Positions 51,046-59,702 of a DNA stretch of 64,000 bases are shown one piece after another. The stretch is from Haloplanus sp. HW8-1 (GTDB taxonomy: Archaea; Halobacteriota; Halobacteria; Halobacteriales; Haloferacaceae). The stretch spans positions 1,364,001 to 1,428,000 of the forward strand of contig NZ_CP098518.1 of NCBI RefSeq assembly GCF_023703795.1. Direction: 5' to 3'. The notes beneath the pieces are model-generated. The model had not been told where the DNA came from. It saw only the letters and a program-made list of their open reading frames with translations, and searched no databases. The position numbers and the translations under genes were made by a program. Every line of letters begins with the position of its first letter. The first letter of the stretch is position 1.

Positions 51046-53943
51046 ATGACGGACCACGAGGGGGAGACGGGTGACGAGACGGACCGAAGGGAGTCCACGC
51101 TGCCGTCGCGGCGGGCGCTGCTGTCGTCCGTCGCCGCCGTCAGCGCGGCGAGCGGGCTCGCGGGCTGTTCGGGACTGTTCGGAGATGTCACGTCCGTGGC
51201 GGCCACACCGGTCGTCCTCTCACCGCGCGGACAGAGGTTCCTCGGGCTGTCGGCGTTCGAGTTCGAGCCGATGACTCGGACGGTGACCCCGGAGGACGCC
51301 CCGGCGGCGGTGGAGGTGACCAGCTACCTCGCGGTCCACGGCGGACCGGAAGAGCCCGACCGGCTCCCGGTGCGGTTCGACGTCGTCGAGCCGGCCGCCC
51401 ACGCGCTCGGCGCACTCGCGATGCCCGCGACCGACCTCCTCGGGCGGAGCCTCAACCCGGCCGCCGAGCAGCCGTTTCCCGAACTCCTGACCGGCGAGCG
51501 CGGCCGACAGTTGGTCAGCCGGGCGGGCGTCCTCGACAGCCCGGAGTTCGACTGGGTCCGGGGGCCGACACAGGTGGGAACCGGCGACGGCGAACTGCTC
51601 GGGGCGGGGACGGCCGCAGAGAGCTACCTCGGCGTCGTCTCCGACGGCGACGACACTCGGACGCTGCTGAGCCAACTGACCCGGGTCGACAACGAGGGGG
51701 ACGTGGTGCTGGTCGGCGAGTTCGTCTGGCGTGACACTCCCGCGGACGCCATCGAGACGGACGGAGACTGCGCAGACGACGGGTGCCAGCTATCGATCGA
51801 ACAGTTGGAGACGTTCCTCGACCGGCTTACGACCAGCTGGGGGCACGTCGACGTCTGCGAGGCGCTGAGCGACGATCCGACCGGCGGTATCGGCGTCTGC
51901 GGCGGCGAGACGACTCCCCCGACGGTCCCACGGCTCTCGGTGACGAACGTCCGGGTCGTCCAGCAGGTCGAGAGCACCCGCGTCGAGGAGTCGGGGAGTT
52001 CCCCGTCGGTCCGGTACCGCGAGTCGGATCCGGACCTCGTGCGGGGGGAGAACTCCGCCGTGGCGTTCGAGTTCGACACGCTCGACAACCTCGACGCGAT
52101 GGGGTCGGGCAGCGAATTCCGGATTGACGTGTTCAGCGGCAACTCTGGCGGGGGCGCCCGCTATCAGCGGGCGGGGACCATCGTCTTCTCGAAGAGCGAC
52201 CTCGAGGACATCGCCGGGGGCGAGCACACCATCTCCGTGCTGCACGACCTCTCGAAGTCCGGAAGCGACGGCAACCCGGTGTTCGAACTGGAGACCGGCG
52301 AGGTGAAGCTCAGCCCGCGGTCGTCGGGGTACGTCCTCGACTCTGGAGTCGCACAGACCCTCGTCGTCCTCCCGAAGAACATCAGAGACGTCGCCCCGCT
52401 GCGGGTGGGATTCATCCCGCTCGTAGACGCCCCACGGGACCCGTTCAAGAGCTCGGGCGACAGGTACGGCGACGCGAACGGGCTACCGAGGGTTCCGCTC
52501 GACACGTACAAGACCATGGCGGAGTACCTCCAGCGGGTGTACCCCGGCGACGTCATCACCTACCTCCACCAGGATACGCCGTTCCCCGGCGACGCAACGA
52601 AGGCGCTGGGCGGGATGAACAAGGAGATGGCCGAGGTGGACAACGTACTGCACAACATCGCGACCGGTGGCGCGCTGACCAACAGCAACTTCCCGAGCGG
52701 CGGGACGCTGCGGACGGACGGCCGCAACCGGTCGGCGGTGGTCTCGGACATACGGCAGAACGGGTTCGACGTCACCGTGGCCATCGTCCCCGGCGTCGCC
52801 GTCAACAACTCCGGCGCGTCGGACTACTACGACTACCACGGCAAGCCGTGGGCCGGGGTGGCGTTCGGCGCCAACGCCGCGGTCTCCTCCGTCGGCGTGG
52901 CTCCGGGCGGCGACGGCCAGTCGGTCTCACACACGGTCGCTCAGGAGATCGGTCACTTCTTCCAGGACGACTACCTGGGGCCGTCGCCGGACCACCCGAT
53001 GGCCCAGCGGCGTGACAGCGATTCGAACGCGAGCGCCAACGGCAAACCGCTCGACCCGTCCCACGCCCGCCACAAGGGCTCCAGCAACGACGGCATCAGC
53101 GGGACGGACGGCCCGGGCGTCGAATCGGTCGGCTACGACCTCGAGGACGGGTTCCGGAACGTCCAGTGGTTCAAGAACCGCGACGGGAGCTTCGAGACCG
53201 AGGGGCGGACGCCGTACAACAGCATGGACACCGTCCCGAGTTACATGAGCTACACCAACGTCACCTGGGAGGTGTGGGCCGACGCCCGCATCCACCAGCA
53301 GCTCATCGACACCGGGACCGGCGAGCAGTGGACGGCCGGCCTGTTCGGCAACAGCAACGCCAACACGATGCTGACGGCGAGCGGACGGATCGCGGAGGAC
53401 GGTACCGTCCGGTACGAGGACGTGTGGACGATGGAGGGGTACGAACGCTACGTCGACGACGACGCCAACCCCGTCGAGGTCGCGCTCCTCGGTCCCGACG
53501 GGGAGGAACTGGTCGGCGCCCGCGTCCCGGTGGCGGTGGGTGCCACCCACGAACACACCCACGCGGAGACGCCACGCCAGCCGACGTTCACCCTCCCGTT
53601 CGAGTCGGGCGGAGTGCGCGTCCGGACCACCTACCAGGACCGCACGACGACGATGAACCCGGTGGTGCGCAGCGTTCGCGATGCCGTCCAACGGGTCCCG
53701 GATCGAGGGTTTGCCGGGGAGCACGAGGCCGCCCGCGAGCGGATCGGGACGGCGCTGGACGAGGTTTCCGCCGAGATGGCGGAGGGGAACTACGCCGAGG
53801 CCGCGGCCGTGATGGACGGTGACGTCCGCGAGCGCATCGGGGAGTCACTCGTCGAGTACGAGGCGGCGCTCGATCAGCGAACGCCGGCCGCGATGGCGAA
53901 CCTACTCGACAAGATGGTCGAACGGCTGGCGGCGGCCCGATAG
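51046..53943 (+). CDS. Large secreted lipoprotein with metalloprotease-like motif
   Basis: A 965-residue protein starting MTDHEGETGD. The signal is TLPSRRALLSSVAAVSAA followed by the lipobox LAGC; the twin arginine fits Tat export and the cysteine fits lipid anchoring on the outer face. The middle region is beta-rich. Near residue 630 SVSHTVAQEIGHFFQDDYLG resembles the HExxH zinc motif of gluzincins but with Q in place of the first histidine. The C-terminal 60 residues are helical. It may be a pseudo-protease binding a substrate, or an adhesive or cell-surface protein. Flanking genes give no hint. I do not recognise a named family. Confidence 0.7.
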   Translation: MTDHEGETGDETDRRESTLPSRRALLSSVAAVSAASGLAGCSGLFGDVTSVAATPVVLSPRGQRFLGLSAFEFEPMTRTVTPEDAPAAVEVTSYLAVHGGPEEPDRLPVRFDVVEPAAHALGALAMPATDLLGRSLNPAAEQPFPELLTGERGRQLVSRAGVLDSPEFDWVRGPTQVGTGDGELLGAGTAAESYLGVVSDGDDTRTLLSQLTRVDNEGDVVLVGEFVWRDTPADAIETDGDCADDGCQLSIEQLETFLDRLTTSWGHVDVCEALSDDPTGGIGVCGGETTPPTVPRLSVTNVRVVQQVESTRVEESGSSPSVRYRESDPDLVRGENSAVAFEFDTLDNLDAMGSGSEFRIDVFSGNSGGGARYQRAGTIVFSKSDLEDIAGGEHTISVLHDLSKSGSDGNPVFELETGEVKLSPRSSGYVLDSGVAQTLVVLPKNIRDVAPLRVGFIPLVDAPRDPFKSSGDRYGDANGLPRVPLDTYKTMAEYLQRVYPGDVITYLHQDTPFPGDATKALGGMNKEMAEVDNVLHNIATGGALTNSNFPSGGTLRTDGRNRSAVVSDIRQNGFDVTVAIVPGVAVNNSGASDYYDYHGKPWAGVAFGANAAVSSVGVAPGGDGQSVSHTVAQEIGHFFQDDYLGPSPDHPMAQRRDSDSNASANGKPLDPSHARHKGSSNDGISGTDGPGVESVGYDLEDGFRNVQWFKNRDGSFETEGRTPYNSMDTVPSYMSYTNVTWEVWADARIHQQLIDTGTGEQWTAGLFGNSNANTMLTASGRIAEDGTVRYEDVWTMEGYERYVDDDANPVEVALLGPDGEELVGARVPVAVGATHEHTHAETPRQPTFTLPFESGGVRVRTTYQDRTTTMNPVVRSVRDAVQRVPDRGFAGEHEAARERIGTALDEVSAEMAEGNYAEAAAVMDGDVRERIGESLVEYEAALDQRTPAAMANLLDKMVERLAAAR

Positions 53944-54208
53944 CGACTGCTCGAAGCGCCGACGACTCGTTGGGAGTTCGATCACCCGGTCGGTACTCGA
54001 ACTAGTGTGGCGATATATGATCTCCGAAGCCCCTGTGTGAGTTCTCGAACGGTGAGACGTTCCGGCGTGTCGAATAGAAGACGCGTATCCCACGGTTCGC
54101 TCCGAGAGTGGCGGTCGGCGATCCGGAGAGCGTCAATCGTTTCTCCGGGTCCGAGTCACCGAACCAACATGGCAAAGAGATAAGGTGAGGTGGCCTGCAA
54201 GGTCCGGT

Positions 54209-54436
54209 ATGGCAACGCTCAACAAAGCGATCTGGATGTGGCGACAGGTAAAGCGGGGGATCTCAGTCGGGTTGTTCGGTGGCGGCGTCTATCTACTTTG
54301 GCTCCTGTACACCGGCGATCTCCAAGGACTCGTTTTGGTGTTCTTCGGGGCACTGCTGACCGGTGGAGGAATCGTCGGAATACTGTTCCCATCGAAGCTA
54401 AAGTTCTTGGAAGGTTCGGGAGACGACGAATATTGA
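54209..54436 (+). CDS. Small two-helix membrane protein
   Basis: A 75-residue protein starting MATLNKAIWMWRQVKRG. Two membrane segments (about 20-37 and 41-60) are separated by a short GDLQ loop, with a basic N-terminus and an acidic end (GSGDDEY). Positive residues before the first helix suggest the N-terminus stays inside. No homologue recognised. It lies between the lipoprotein and RtcB genes without close partners. Confidence 0.6.
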   Translation: MATLNKAIWMWRQVKRGISVGLFGGGVYLLWLLYTGDLQGLVLVFFGALLTGGGIVGILFPSKLKFLEGSGDDEY

Positions 54437-54798
54437 CGGCTAGGAATCCCTCTCGAGGGGGTAGATTCGACCGGGTGCCATCCGAGACGACAGCAGGGGA
54501 TACTAGATGTTGAAAACTAATACAATATTGATATGAATTCGACTCCCCGGTCATGATCCACCGGACTTGTCAACATCGAGAGGGCGTAACCGACGGAGTC
54601 CGATAGCCAACTGCACGTTGACAGGGATCACTCGCAACGATATCGTCCCTGACAGCAGTGATCGTGGTGGGTTGGTGTCGTCGCGTGAACGTCGAGAACA
54701 GTGTTGGTCGCGCTATCGACCGAGAGCGACGTCCTGACTGCTGTCCACCGTTTCGTGTAGTGTGCAGAGACACGGCAGCGCTCACCCGCGACCGACGA
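54437..54798. other. Non-coding stretch
   Basis: It holds an AT-rich patch near 54510-54540 with the palindrome CAATATTG and a short GC-rich remainder. No RNA gene, hairpin of note or credible frame. It lies downstream of two convergent genes, so it may carry terminators. Confidence 0.35.
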
Positions 54799-56274
54799 CT
54801 ACCCCTTGATATTGCAGACGGGGTACGTCCGTGCGACCTTGTCGCCGATGCCCAGTTCGTCCGAGACCCGAACCACTTCGTCGACGTCCTTGTAGACGCC
54901 AGGGGCCTCTTCGGCCACCGTCGCGCCGCTCTGGGCCTTGACGTAGACGTGTTGCTGGTCCCGCAGTTCGTCCTGTACCGTCTCGCCCCAGAACTCCTGT
55001 TTGGCCTGAGTTCGGCTCATGAGTCGGCCGGCGCCGTGGGCGGTGGAGCCGAAGGTGAGATCCATCGACGCCGCCCCGCCCCGGAGGACGTAGCTCCCGG
55101 CGCCCATGCTCCCGGGAATGATGATGGGCTGGCCGACGTCGCGGTAGGCGGCGGGCACCTCGGGGTGGCCGGCGGGGAACGCCCGCGTCGCACCCTTGCG
55201 GTGGACGTAGAGTTCGCGTTCCTCGCGGTCCTGCGGGTCGCCTCCAACCTCGTGGACCTCCTTCTTGGCGATGTTGTGGGCCACGTCGTACAGCAGGTGC
55301 ATCTCCATCGATTCCCACGACCGATCGAAGATCCGCTCGAACACCTGTCGGACCCGGTGCATGATGAGTTGGCGGTTCACCCACGCGAAGTTGATGCAGG
55401 CACACATCGCGCCGTAGTACTCCTCCGCGAGTTCCGACCCTGCGGGGGCGGCTGCGAGTTCCTTATCGGGGAGTCGAGACAGGAGGTCACCGTGGCGCTT
55501 CTCGATCTTACGGAGGTAATCCGTACAGGTCTGGTGGCCCAGCCCGCGGCTCCCACAGTGGATGAGGACGACGATCTGTTCGGGTTCCAGTCCGTAGGCG
55601 TCGGCCACGTCGTCGCGGTAGACGTCGGTTACGCGCTGGACTTCGAGGAAGTGGTTCCCGCTCCCGAGGCTCCCCAGTTGGTTTTTGCCTCGGTCCTTCG
55701 CCTTCTGGGAGACGGCGCTCGGGTCGGCGTCCGGGCGTCGCCCCTCGTCCTCACAGTGTTCGAGGTCGTCGGGCACCGCCCACCCCTCCTCCAGCGCCCA
55801 GTCGACGCCGCGGGAGAGCACCGCCTCGACCGTGTCGATCCCGTTCTCGACGATGCCGCCGCCGCCGAGGCCGGAGGGCACGTTCGCGAACAGGGACTCG
55901 ACGAGTTCCTCCTCGCGGCCCCGCACGTCGTCGTAGGTGAGTCTTGTTTTCATCATTCTCACACCGCAATTAATGTCGTAGCCGACCGCTCCCGGCGAGA
56001 TACAGCCGTGTTCGGCGTCCGTCGCACCGACGCCGCCGACGGGGAAGCCGTAGCCCTGGTGGCCGTCGGGCATGCAGACCGCGTGGTCGGTCATGCCTGG
56101 CAGGTGGGTCGCGTTCTTGAGTTGCTGGAGCGTCTTGTCGTCGCCGATCCGTTCGAGCAGCGACTCGCTCGCGAGCACCCGGGCGGGGACGCGCATGTCG
56201 CCCTCGCGGGGGATCTCCCAGACGTGTTCCCGGACGCGTTCGAGACGGATGCCGTCGAACTCGCGCGTGGTCAT
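54799..56274 (-). CDS. rtcB: tRNA-splicing ligase RtcB
   Basis: A 491-residue protein starting MTTREFDGIRLERV. All hallmarks are present: DGHQGYGFPVGGV, the manganese-binding GYDINCGVRMM, GSGNHFLEVQ, LIHCGSRGLGHQ and the guanylate-accepting histidine in GSTAHGAGRLMSR. RtcB joins 2',3'-cyclic phosphate and 5'-OH RNA ends using GTP, sealing tRNA exons in archaea. Archease lies 35 bases upstream on the same strand and activates RtcB, so they form one operon. No intein inserted. Complete length. Confidence 0.96.
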   Translation of the reverse strand: MTTREFDGIRLERVREHVWEIPREGDMRVPARVLASESLLERIGDDKTLQQLKNATHLPGMTDHAVCMPDGHQGYGFPVGGVGATDAEHGCISPGAVGYDINCGVRMMKTRLTYDDVRGREEELVESLFANVPSGLGGGGIVENGIDTVEAVLSRGVDWALEEGWAVPDDLEHCEDEGRRPDADPSAVSQKAKDRGKNQLGSLGSGNHFLEVQRVTDVYRDDVADAYGLEPEQIVVLIHCGSRGLGHQTCTDYLRKIEKRHGDLLSRLPDKELAAAPAGSELAEEYYGAMCACINFAWVNRQLIMHRVRQVFERIFDRSWESMEMHLLYDVAHNIAKKEVHEVGGDPQDREERELYVHRKGATRAFPAGHPEVPAAYRDVGQPIIIPGSMGAGSYVLRGGAASMDLTFGSTAHGAGRLMSRTQAKQEFWGETVQDELRDQQHVYVKAQSGATVAEEAPGVYKDVDEVVRVSDELGIGDKVARTYPVCNIKG

Positions 56275-56309
56275 GCGTGGTCCGAGGTGATCGAGGCGGG
56301 AATACGTTA

Positions 56310-56720
56310 CTACACGTCGAGGACGACGTACGCCTTCCAACCCTCTTCGGTCCGCTCGATGCGCATCTCGGAGTAGGTCACCGCCTTCACGTCGCGGGCG
56401 ACGATCTCCGAGAACGGCACGCCACGGGCGCTCGCCTCGATCACCCACTCGTCGCCGTCCTCCCGGACGGACGCCTCGTTGGCGACCGGAAGGACGCCGC
56501 GAACGTCGCGCTCGTAGATCAGTCGATCGAGGTAATCGAAGAGGAGCGCCTCCAACCCCTCGGCCCGGACGGTGAAAGAGAAGCGACCGCCGGTCCGGGG
56601 GATCTCGTCGCACGTCGCGGCCGCGAGGCCGTCGGCGACGGCGGCGAACGTCTCGTCGAGGCGTTCGCCGGTCGCTGCCACGGCGACGTCGGCGGTGTGG
56701 GGACGGAGTTCGTAGCTCAT
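56310..56720 (-). CDS. Archease, RtcB activator
   Basis: A 136-residue protein starting MSYELRPHTADVAVAA with the family's HTAD motif, followed by GLEALLFDYLDRLIYERDV and the C-terminal VTYSEMRIERTEEGW with the terminal VVLDV. Archease promotes GTP-dependent activation of RtcB by helping guanylate transfer. It lies directly before rtcB, the usual arrangement in archaea. Cytoplasmic. Confidence 0.93.
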   Translation of the reverse strand: MSYELRPHTADVAVAATGERLDETFAAVADGLAAATCDEIPRTGGRFSFTVRAEGLEALLFDYLDRLIYERDVRGVLPVANEASVREDGDEWVIEASARGVPFSEIVARDVKAVTYSEMRIERTEEGWKAYVVLDV

Positions 56721-56865
56721 TGGAGCGGCCGTCGTCGGAGTCGAGGGCCGCCCCCGTCAAAACGTTTGCTCGGCGGGTGCGGGACCGGGCGTTCCGAGGA
56801 CGGGAGCCGGCGACGATAGACGCCGACGATGCAGTTATATTACCCGACACACTAAACCGCCGATA

Positions 56866-57342
56866 GTGAGCGTCACCGTCGAGAAACGGGTCGATGGGCC
56901 GGGTGCGACCGACCACGCCGACGAGGCCTGGGAACTCAAAGAGCGGATCCGCCGCAACGAGGAGGTCCTGAAACAGCGAAAGCGGTTCTTCATGGACGCG
57001 TATCGGCGGGCGAAGACCCACCTGCTCTATCTCGACGACGACCTCGTCGGCTTCACCACGGCCCGACGCGACGGCTACATCCTCTTTCTCGCCGTCGATC
57101 CCGACCGACGGGGCGAGGGGTTCGGACGGCGCCTCGTCGCCGAGGTGGCCGAGGAACACCGGACGGTTACCTGCCACGCTCGCGCGACGAACGAGCGAGC
57201 GCTCGCCTTCTACGAGTCCGTCGGCTTCGAGATCAAGCGGCGGATCGAGAGCTACTACGAGGACGACGGCGACGCGTACTATCTCCGCCTCGGACCCGAC
57301 GAACGACTGCGCGACCGACTCTCCGAGTTGATCCGTCGGTAG
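56866..57342 (+). CDS. GNAT family N-acetyltransferase
   Basis: A 158-residue protein starting at GTG (MSVTVEKRVDGPG). The acetyl-CoA-binding LAVDPDRRGEGFGRRLVAEV is clear, with preceding strand DLVGFTTARRDGYILFL and closing ALAFYESVGFEIKRR. Family members acetylate amines of proteins, antibiotics or small metabolites; the substrate is not visible here. An N-terminal helical segment of about 50 residues before the core is unusual and may set specificity. It is divergent from archease and convergent with the eIF2B-family gene (stops adjacent). Confidence 0.87.
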   Translation: MSVTVEKRVDGPGATDHADEAWELKERIRRNEEVLKQRKRFFMDAYRRAKTHLLYLDDDLVGFTTARRDGYILFLAVDPDRRGEGFGRRLVAEVAEEHRTVTCHARATNERALAFYESVGFEIKRRIESYYEDDGDAYYLRLGPDERLRDRLSELIRR

Positions 57343-58191
57343 TCAGCCGTCGTAGTGACCCTTGTCTGTGACCACGTCGTCGACCAGCGACATCGGCGTC
57401 GCGTCGTAGGCAGGGTTCTCGATCCGGACACCCTCGACGGGTTCACGGATCACCTCGGCCGGTGGCCGCGACTCGTTCTCGAAGACGAAGTCGTCCTCGA
57501 TGATCTTGGACTGCGAGCCGACGACGGTGACGGGGACGTCGGCCACCTCGGCGGCGGCGGCCAGCGGAAAGGTCCCAACGCGGTTGTAGAGGGTGTCCTC
57601 GACGATACAGTCCATGCCGACGAGCACCCGATCACACCGGTCGAGGAGGAGGCCGGCGGCGCTGTCGACGGCGAGGTGTGGCTCGACGCGGTCCATCTCG
57701 GCGAGGCGACGAGCGGTCTTGCGGCCGAGATATCGCGGCCGGGCCTCGGTGACGTACGCGGTGAGGTGACAGCCGTTGGCGGCGGCCGTCTCGATGGCCT
57801 CCAGAACCGTCGATGAGAAGTCGTGCGTGAGGAACGTCTCGCCGCTCTCGAACGTATCGGCGGCCGCGGCGGCCGCCCGGTGTTTGCCCGTCTCGATCTC
57901 CTCGGTGATCCGGTCGATCTCCCCCTCGGTTCGGGCTTTCGCCCCCTCGACCGTCTCCCCCTCTCCGAGCACGCCGTCGACGATTTCGCGCATCGCCTTG
58001 TGGAGCGAGGCGTGGGAGGGGTTGGCCCGACGGAGCGCCCCGGCGTTGCGTTCCAGGTCGCGTTCGTAGGCCTCGACGTTTCGATAGTCCCTATCGAGGA
58101 GTTCGCGGAGGGCAGCGGTGGCCTTGACTGCGACCACCGACGAACTGTGGGTCTGCATCCGTCGGATCTCCTCGATAGTCTCGTCGATCAT
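57343..58191 (-). CDS. eIF-2B/ribose-1,5-bisphosphate isomerase family protein
   Basis: A 282-residue protein starting MIDETIEEIRRMQTHSSSVV. The helical N-terminal domain (1-110) is followed by the Rossmann-like domain with FLTHDFSSTVLEAIETA, VTEARPRYLGRKTARRL, LVGMDCIVEDTLYNRVGTFP and VTVVGSQSKI. The family comprises translation factor eIF-2B subunits, methylthioribose-phosphate isomerase and the archaeal ribose-1,5-bisphosphate isomerase of the AMP salvage (Rubisco) route. Length is a little short of the typical 320 residues, so the exact role is uncertain; a nucleotide-salvage isomerase is plausible. Confidence 0.83.
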   Translation of the reverse strand: MIDETIEEIRRMQTHSSSVVAVKATAALRELLDRDYRNVEAYERDLERNAGALRRANPSHASLHKAMREIVDGVLGEGETVEGAKARTEGEIDRITEEIETGKHRAAAAAADTFESGETFLTHDFSSTVLEAIETAAANGCHLTAYVTEARPRYLGRKTARRLAEMDRVEPHLAVDSAAGLLLDRCDRVLVGMDCIVEDTLYNRVGTFPLAAAAEVADVPVTVVGSQSKIIEDDFVFENESRPPAEVIREPVEGVRIENPAYDATPMSLVDDVVTDKGHYDG

Positions 58192-58251
58192 ACCGGGTGG
58201 TGTCGTGTACGCGGCAAAGACTTTCCGGCCGGGGCCGTCCCGAGGAGGGCG

Positions 58252-58497
58252 TCAGTCGGCGGTGTCGTCGTCCCGACGACGGGCGTAGCCGTAGGCGAAC
58301 ACCGCGGTGACGAACCAGACCAGCGCGCCAACCCGGACGGCGAAGGCCGCGCGGGCACCCCAGGTCGGGAGCGTCGTCACCGTCGAGAGCGCCGCCACGA
58401 GGGGGGCGCCGGCGACGATGGTGGTTACGAACGTCACCTGCATCACCCACCCGAAGTCGACGCCGTCCGGATCGGTTCGCTCGACGCGGTGTGGCAC
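58252..58497 (-). CDS. Small two-helix membrane protein (DUF5822-like)
   Basis: An 81-residue protein starting MPHRVERTDPDGVDFGWVMQ. Two membrane segments lie at about 18-38 and 50-70, with the charged loop TTLPTWGARAAFAVR between and an acidic end (YARRRDDDTAD). This pattern is familiar from a small haloarchaeal membrane family of unknown role. Same strand and close to the hydrolase gene upstream (24 bases), so it may be co-transcribed. Confidence 0.65.
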   Translation of the reverse strand: MPHRVERTDPDGVDFGWVMQVTFVTTIVAGAPLVAALSTVTTLPTWGARAAFAVRVGALVWFVTAVFAYGYARRRDDDTAD

Positions 58498-58521
58498 GAC
58501 TGCGGGTTCGGGGGCGACGCG

Positions 58522-59307
58522 CTAAGTTGTGGCGATTCGCTCCAGGAACGACGCGACCGCGTCGTTGAAGGCCGCGGGTCGCTCCAGCATCGCGAGGTGG
58601 GCCGCGTCGGGGATCGTCGTCCACTCGGCGTCGGGGATCGATTCGGCGAGCGACTCGTGGTACCAGGGCGGGGTGAGGGCGTCGTGTTCCCCGACGACGG
58701 CCAGCGTCGGGACCGACACCTCGTCGAGGCGGTCGCGAACGTCGAACTCGTGGCAGGTCCGGAAGTCGCGGTGGGTGACGGTCGGTCCTGCGTCGTGAAG
58801 CGTCTCCCGCGAGACGGCCACCAGTCGCTCGTCGGGGTCGTGAAAGAGACGATCCGGGCCGTGGAGGAACTCGACCGCCCGCTCGAAGTCCGTCCGGAGC
58901 CACCGGAGCAGGTCGTCGAGGACGGCGAGTTTGGCGCCGGTCCCGGCGAGGATCAGACCCGATGGGTCGAGCGCCGACGCCCGATCGAGCAGGAGCGTCA
59001 GGACGACGGCGCCGCCGAGCGAGCTACCACAGAGCACGCCGGCGTCGGTCGCCCGGGCGACGGCGACGACGTCGTCGACGTACGCCGACAGCGCCTCGTA
59101 GCCCGGCGCGGCGTCCACGTCCGGGCTCTCCCCGTGGCCGCTCAGGTCGAGGGCGATCACGGGGCGTTCGTCGGCGAGGCGGGCCTGTGACTTCCAGACG
59201 CCGCTCGATCCACCGCTCCCGTGGACGAAGAGGATCGGTTCGCCGTCCCCGCCCCGGTCGTGTCGCCGGTAGGCCGTCGTCCGCCCGTGGTGTGTAACCG
59301 TCTCCAT
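58522..59307 (-). CDS. Alpha/beta hydrolase
   Basis: A 261-residue protein starting METVTHHGRTTAYR. The catalytic triad is visible: oxyanion region VHGSGGSSGVWKSQ, nucleophile elbow CGSSLGGAVVL, aspartate in VVGEHDALTPP and histidine in PDAAHLAMLERP. Enzymes of this fold cleave esters, lactones, or C-C bonds. Specific substrate unknown. The upstream start would add 23 residues into the promoter. A small membrane protein gene follows. Confidence 0.88.
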   Translation of the reverse strand: METVTHHGRTTAYRRHDRGGDGEPILFVHGSGGSSGVWKSQARLADERPVIALDLSGHGESPDVDAAPGYEALSAYVDDVVAVARATDAGVLCGSSLGGAVVLTLLLDRASALDPSGLILAGTGAKLAVLDDLLRWLRTDFERAVEFLHGPDRLFHDPDERLVAVSRETLHDAGPTVTHRDFRTCHEFDVRDRLDEVSVPTLAVVGEHDALTPPWYHESLAESIPDAEWTTIPDAAHLAMLERPAAFNDAVASFLERIATT

Positions 59308-59422
59308 ACAGGCGGTTGCATGGGAAGGGGCATAAACCCCGCCCGCGGCCGAGATTACTGTGAACCGCAATTTCACTGAATAAGACTACCCCGACACTGT
59401 ACTGCGATTATTCTACGAAAGA

Positions 59423-59432
59423 TTTAAATATA
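59423..59432 (+). promoter_or_regulatory. TATA box of the Cdc48 operon
   Basis: TTTAAATATA lies 31-40 bases before the ATG at 59463, with GAGGAG (59445-59450) between them as a possible ribosome binding site or part of a short leader. It is a strong AT patch in GC-rich DNA. Confidence 0.6.
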
Positions 59433-59462
59433 TAGCCAACTAACGAGGAGTTAGGAAGTATC

Positions 59463-59702
59463 ATGGTGAACCAGCAATTCGCCGGCGAGGACGAGCGGTT
59501 CGTCCGCCGGTACGACTACGAGGATGGGTGGGTCGTCGCCGCCGACGTCGGCGTCGCGGACGACCGCTTGACGGCCGACGTCGTCGACGGGACGGCGATC
59601 GTCCTGGTCGACGGGCGGACCGAGCTGGAGTTCGACGTCCCCGGCTCGGCCGACGGCGTCGACACGAACAACGGCGTACTCGTCGTGAGGGGCGAACGAT
59701 GA
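59463..59702 (+). CDS. Small Hsp20-like protein preceding Cdc48
   Basis: A 79-residue protein starting [21 protein letters not shown] single beta-rich domain with [20 protein letters not shown] and a closing strand [19 protein letters not shown] resembles a miniature Hsp20/alpha-crystallin shape. Its stop overlaps the start of the Cdc48 gene (ATGA), so the two are made together; it may help deliver substrates to Cdc48. The family is known only as a hypothetical haloarchaeal group. Confidence 0.72.
   Translation: MVNQQFAGEDERFVRRYDYEDGWVVAADVGVADDRLTADVVDGTAIVLVDGRTELEFDVPGSADGVDTNNGVLVVRGER

Noticed and set aside
54658..56376. A 572-residue plus-strand frame opposite rtcB
   Set aside because: It is the antisense shadow of rtcB, whose motifs are unmistakable on the minus strand; high GC makes long antisense frames common.
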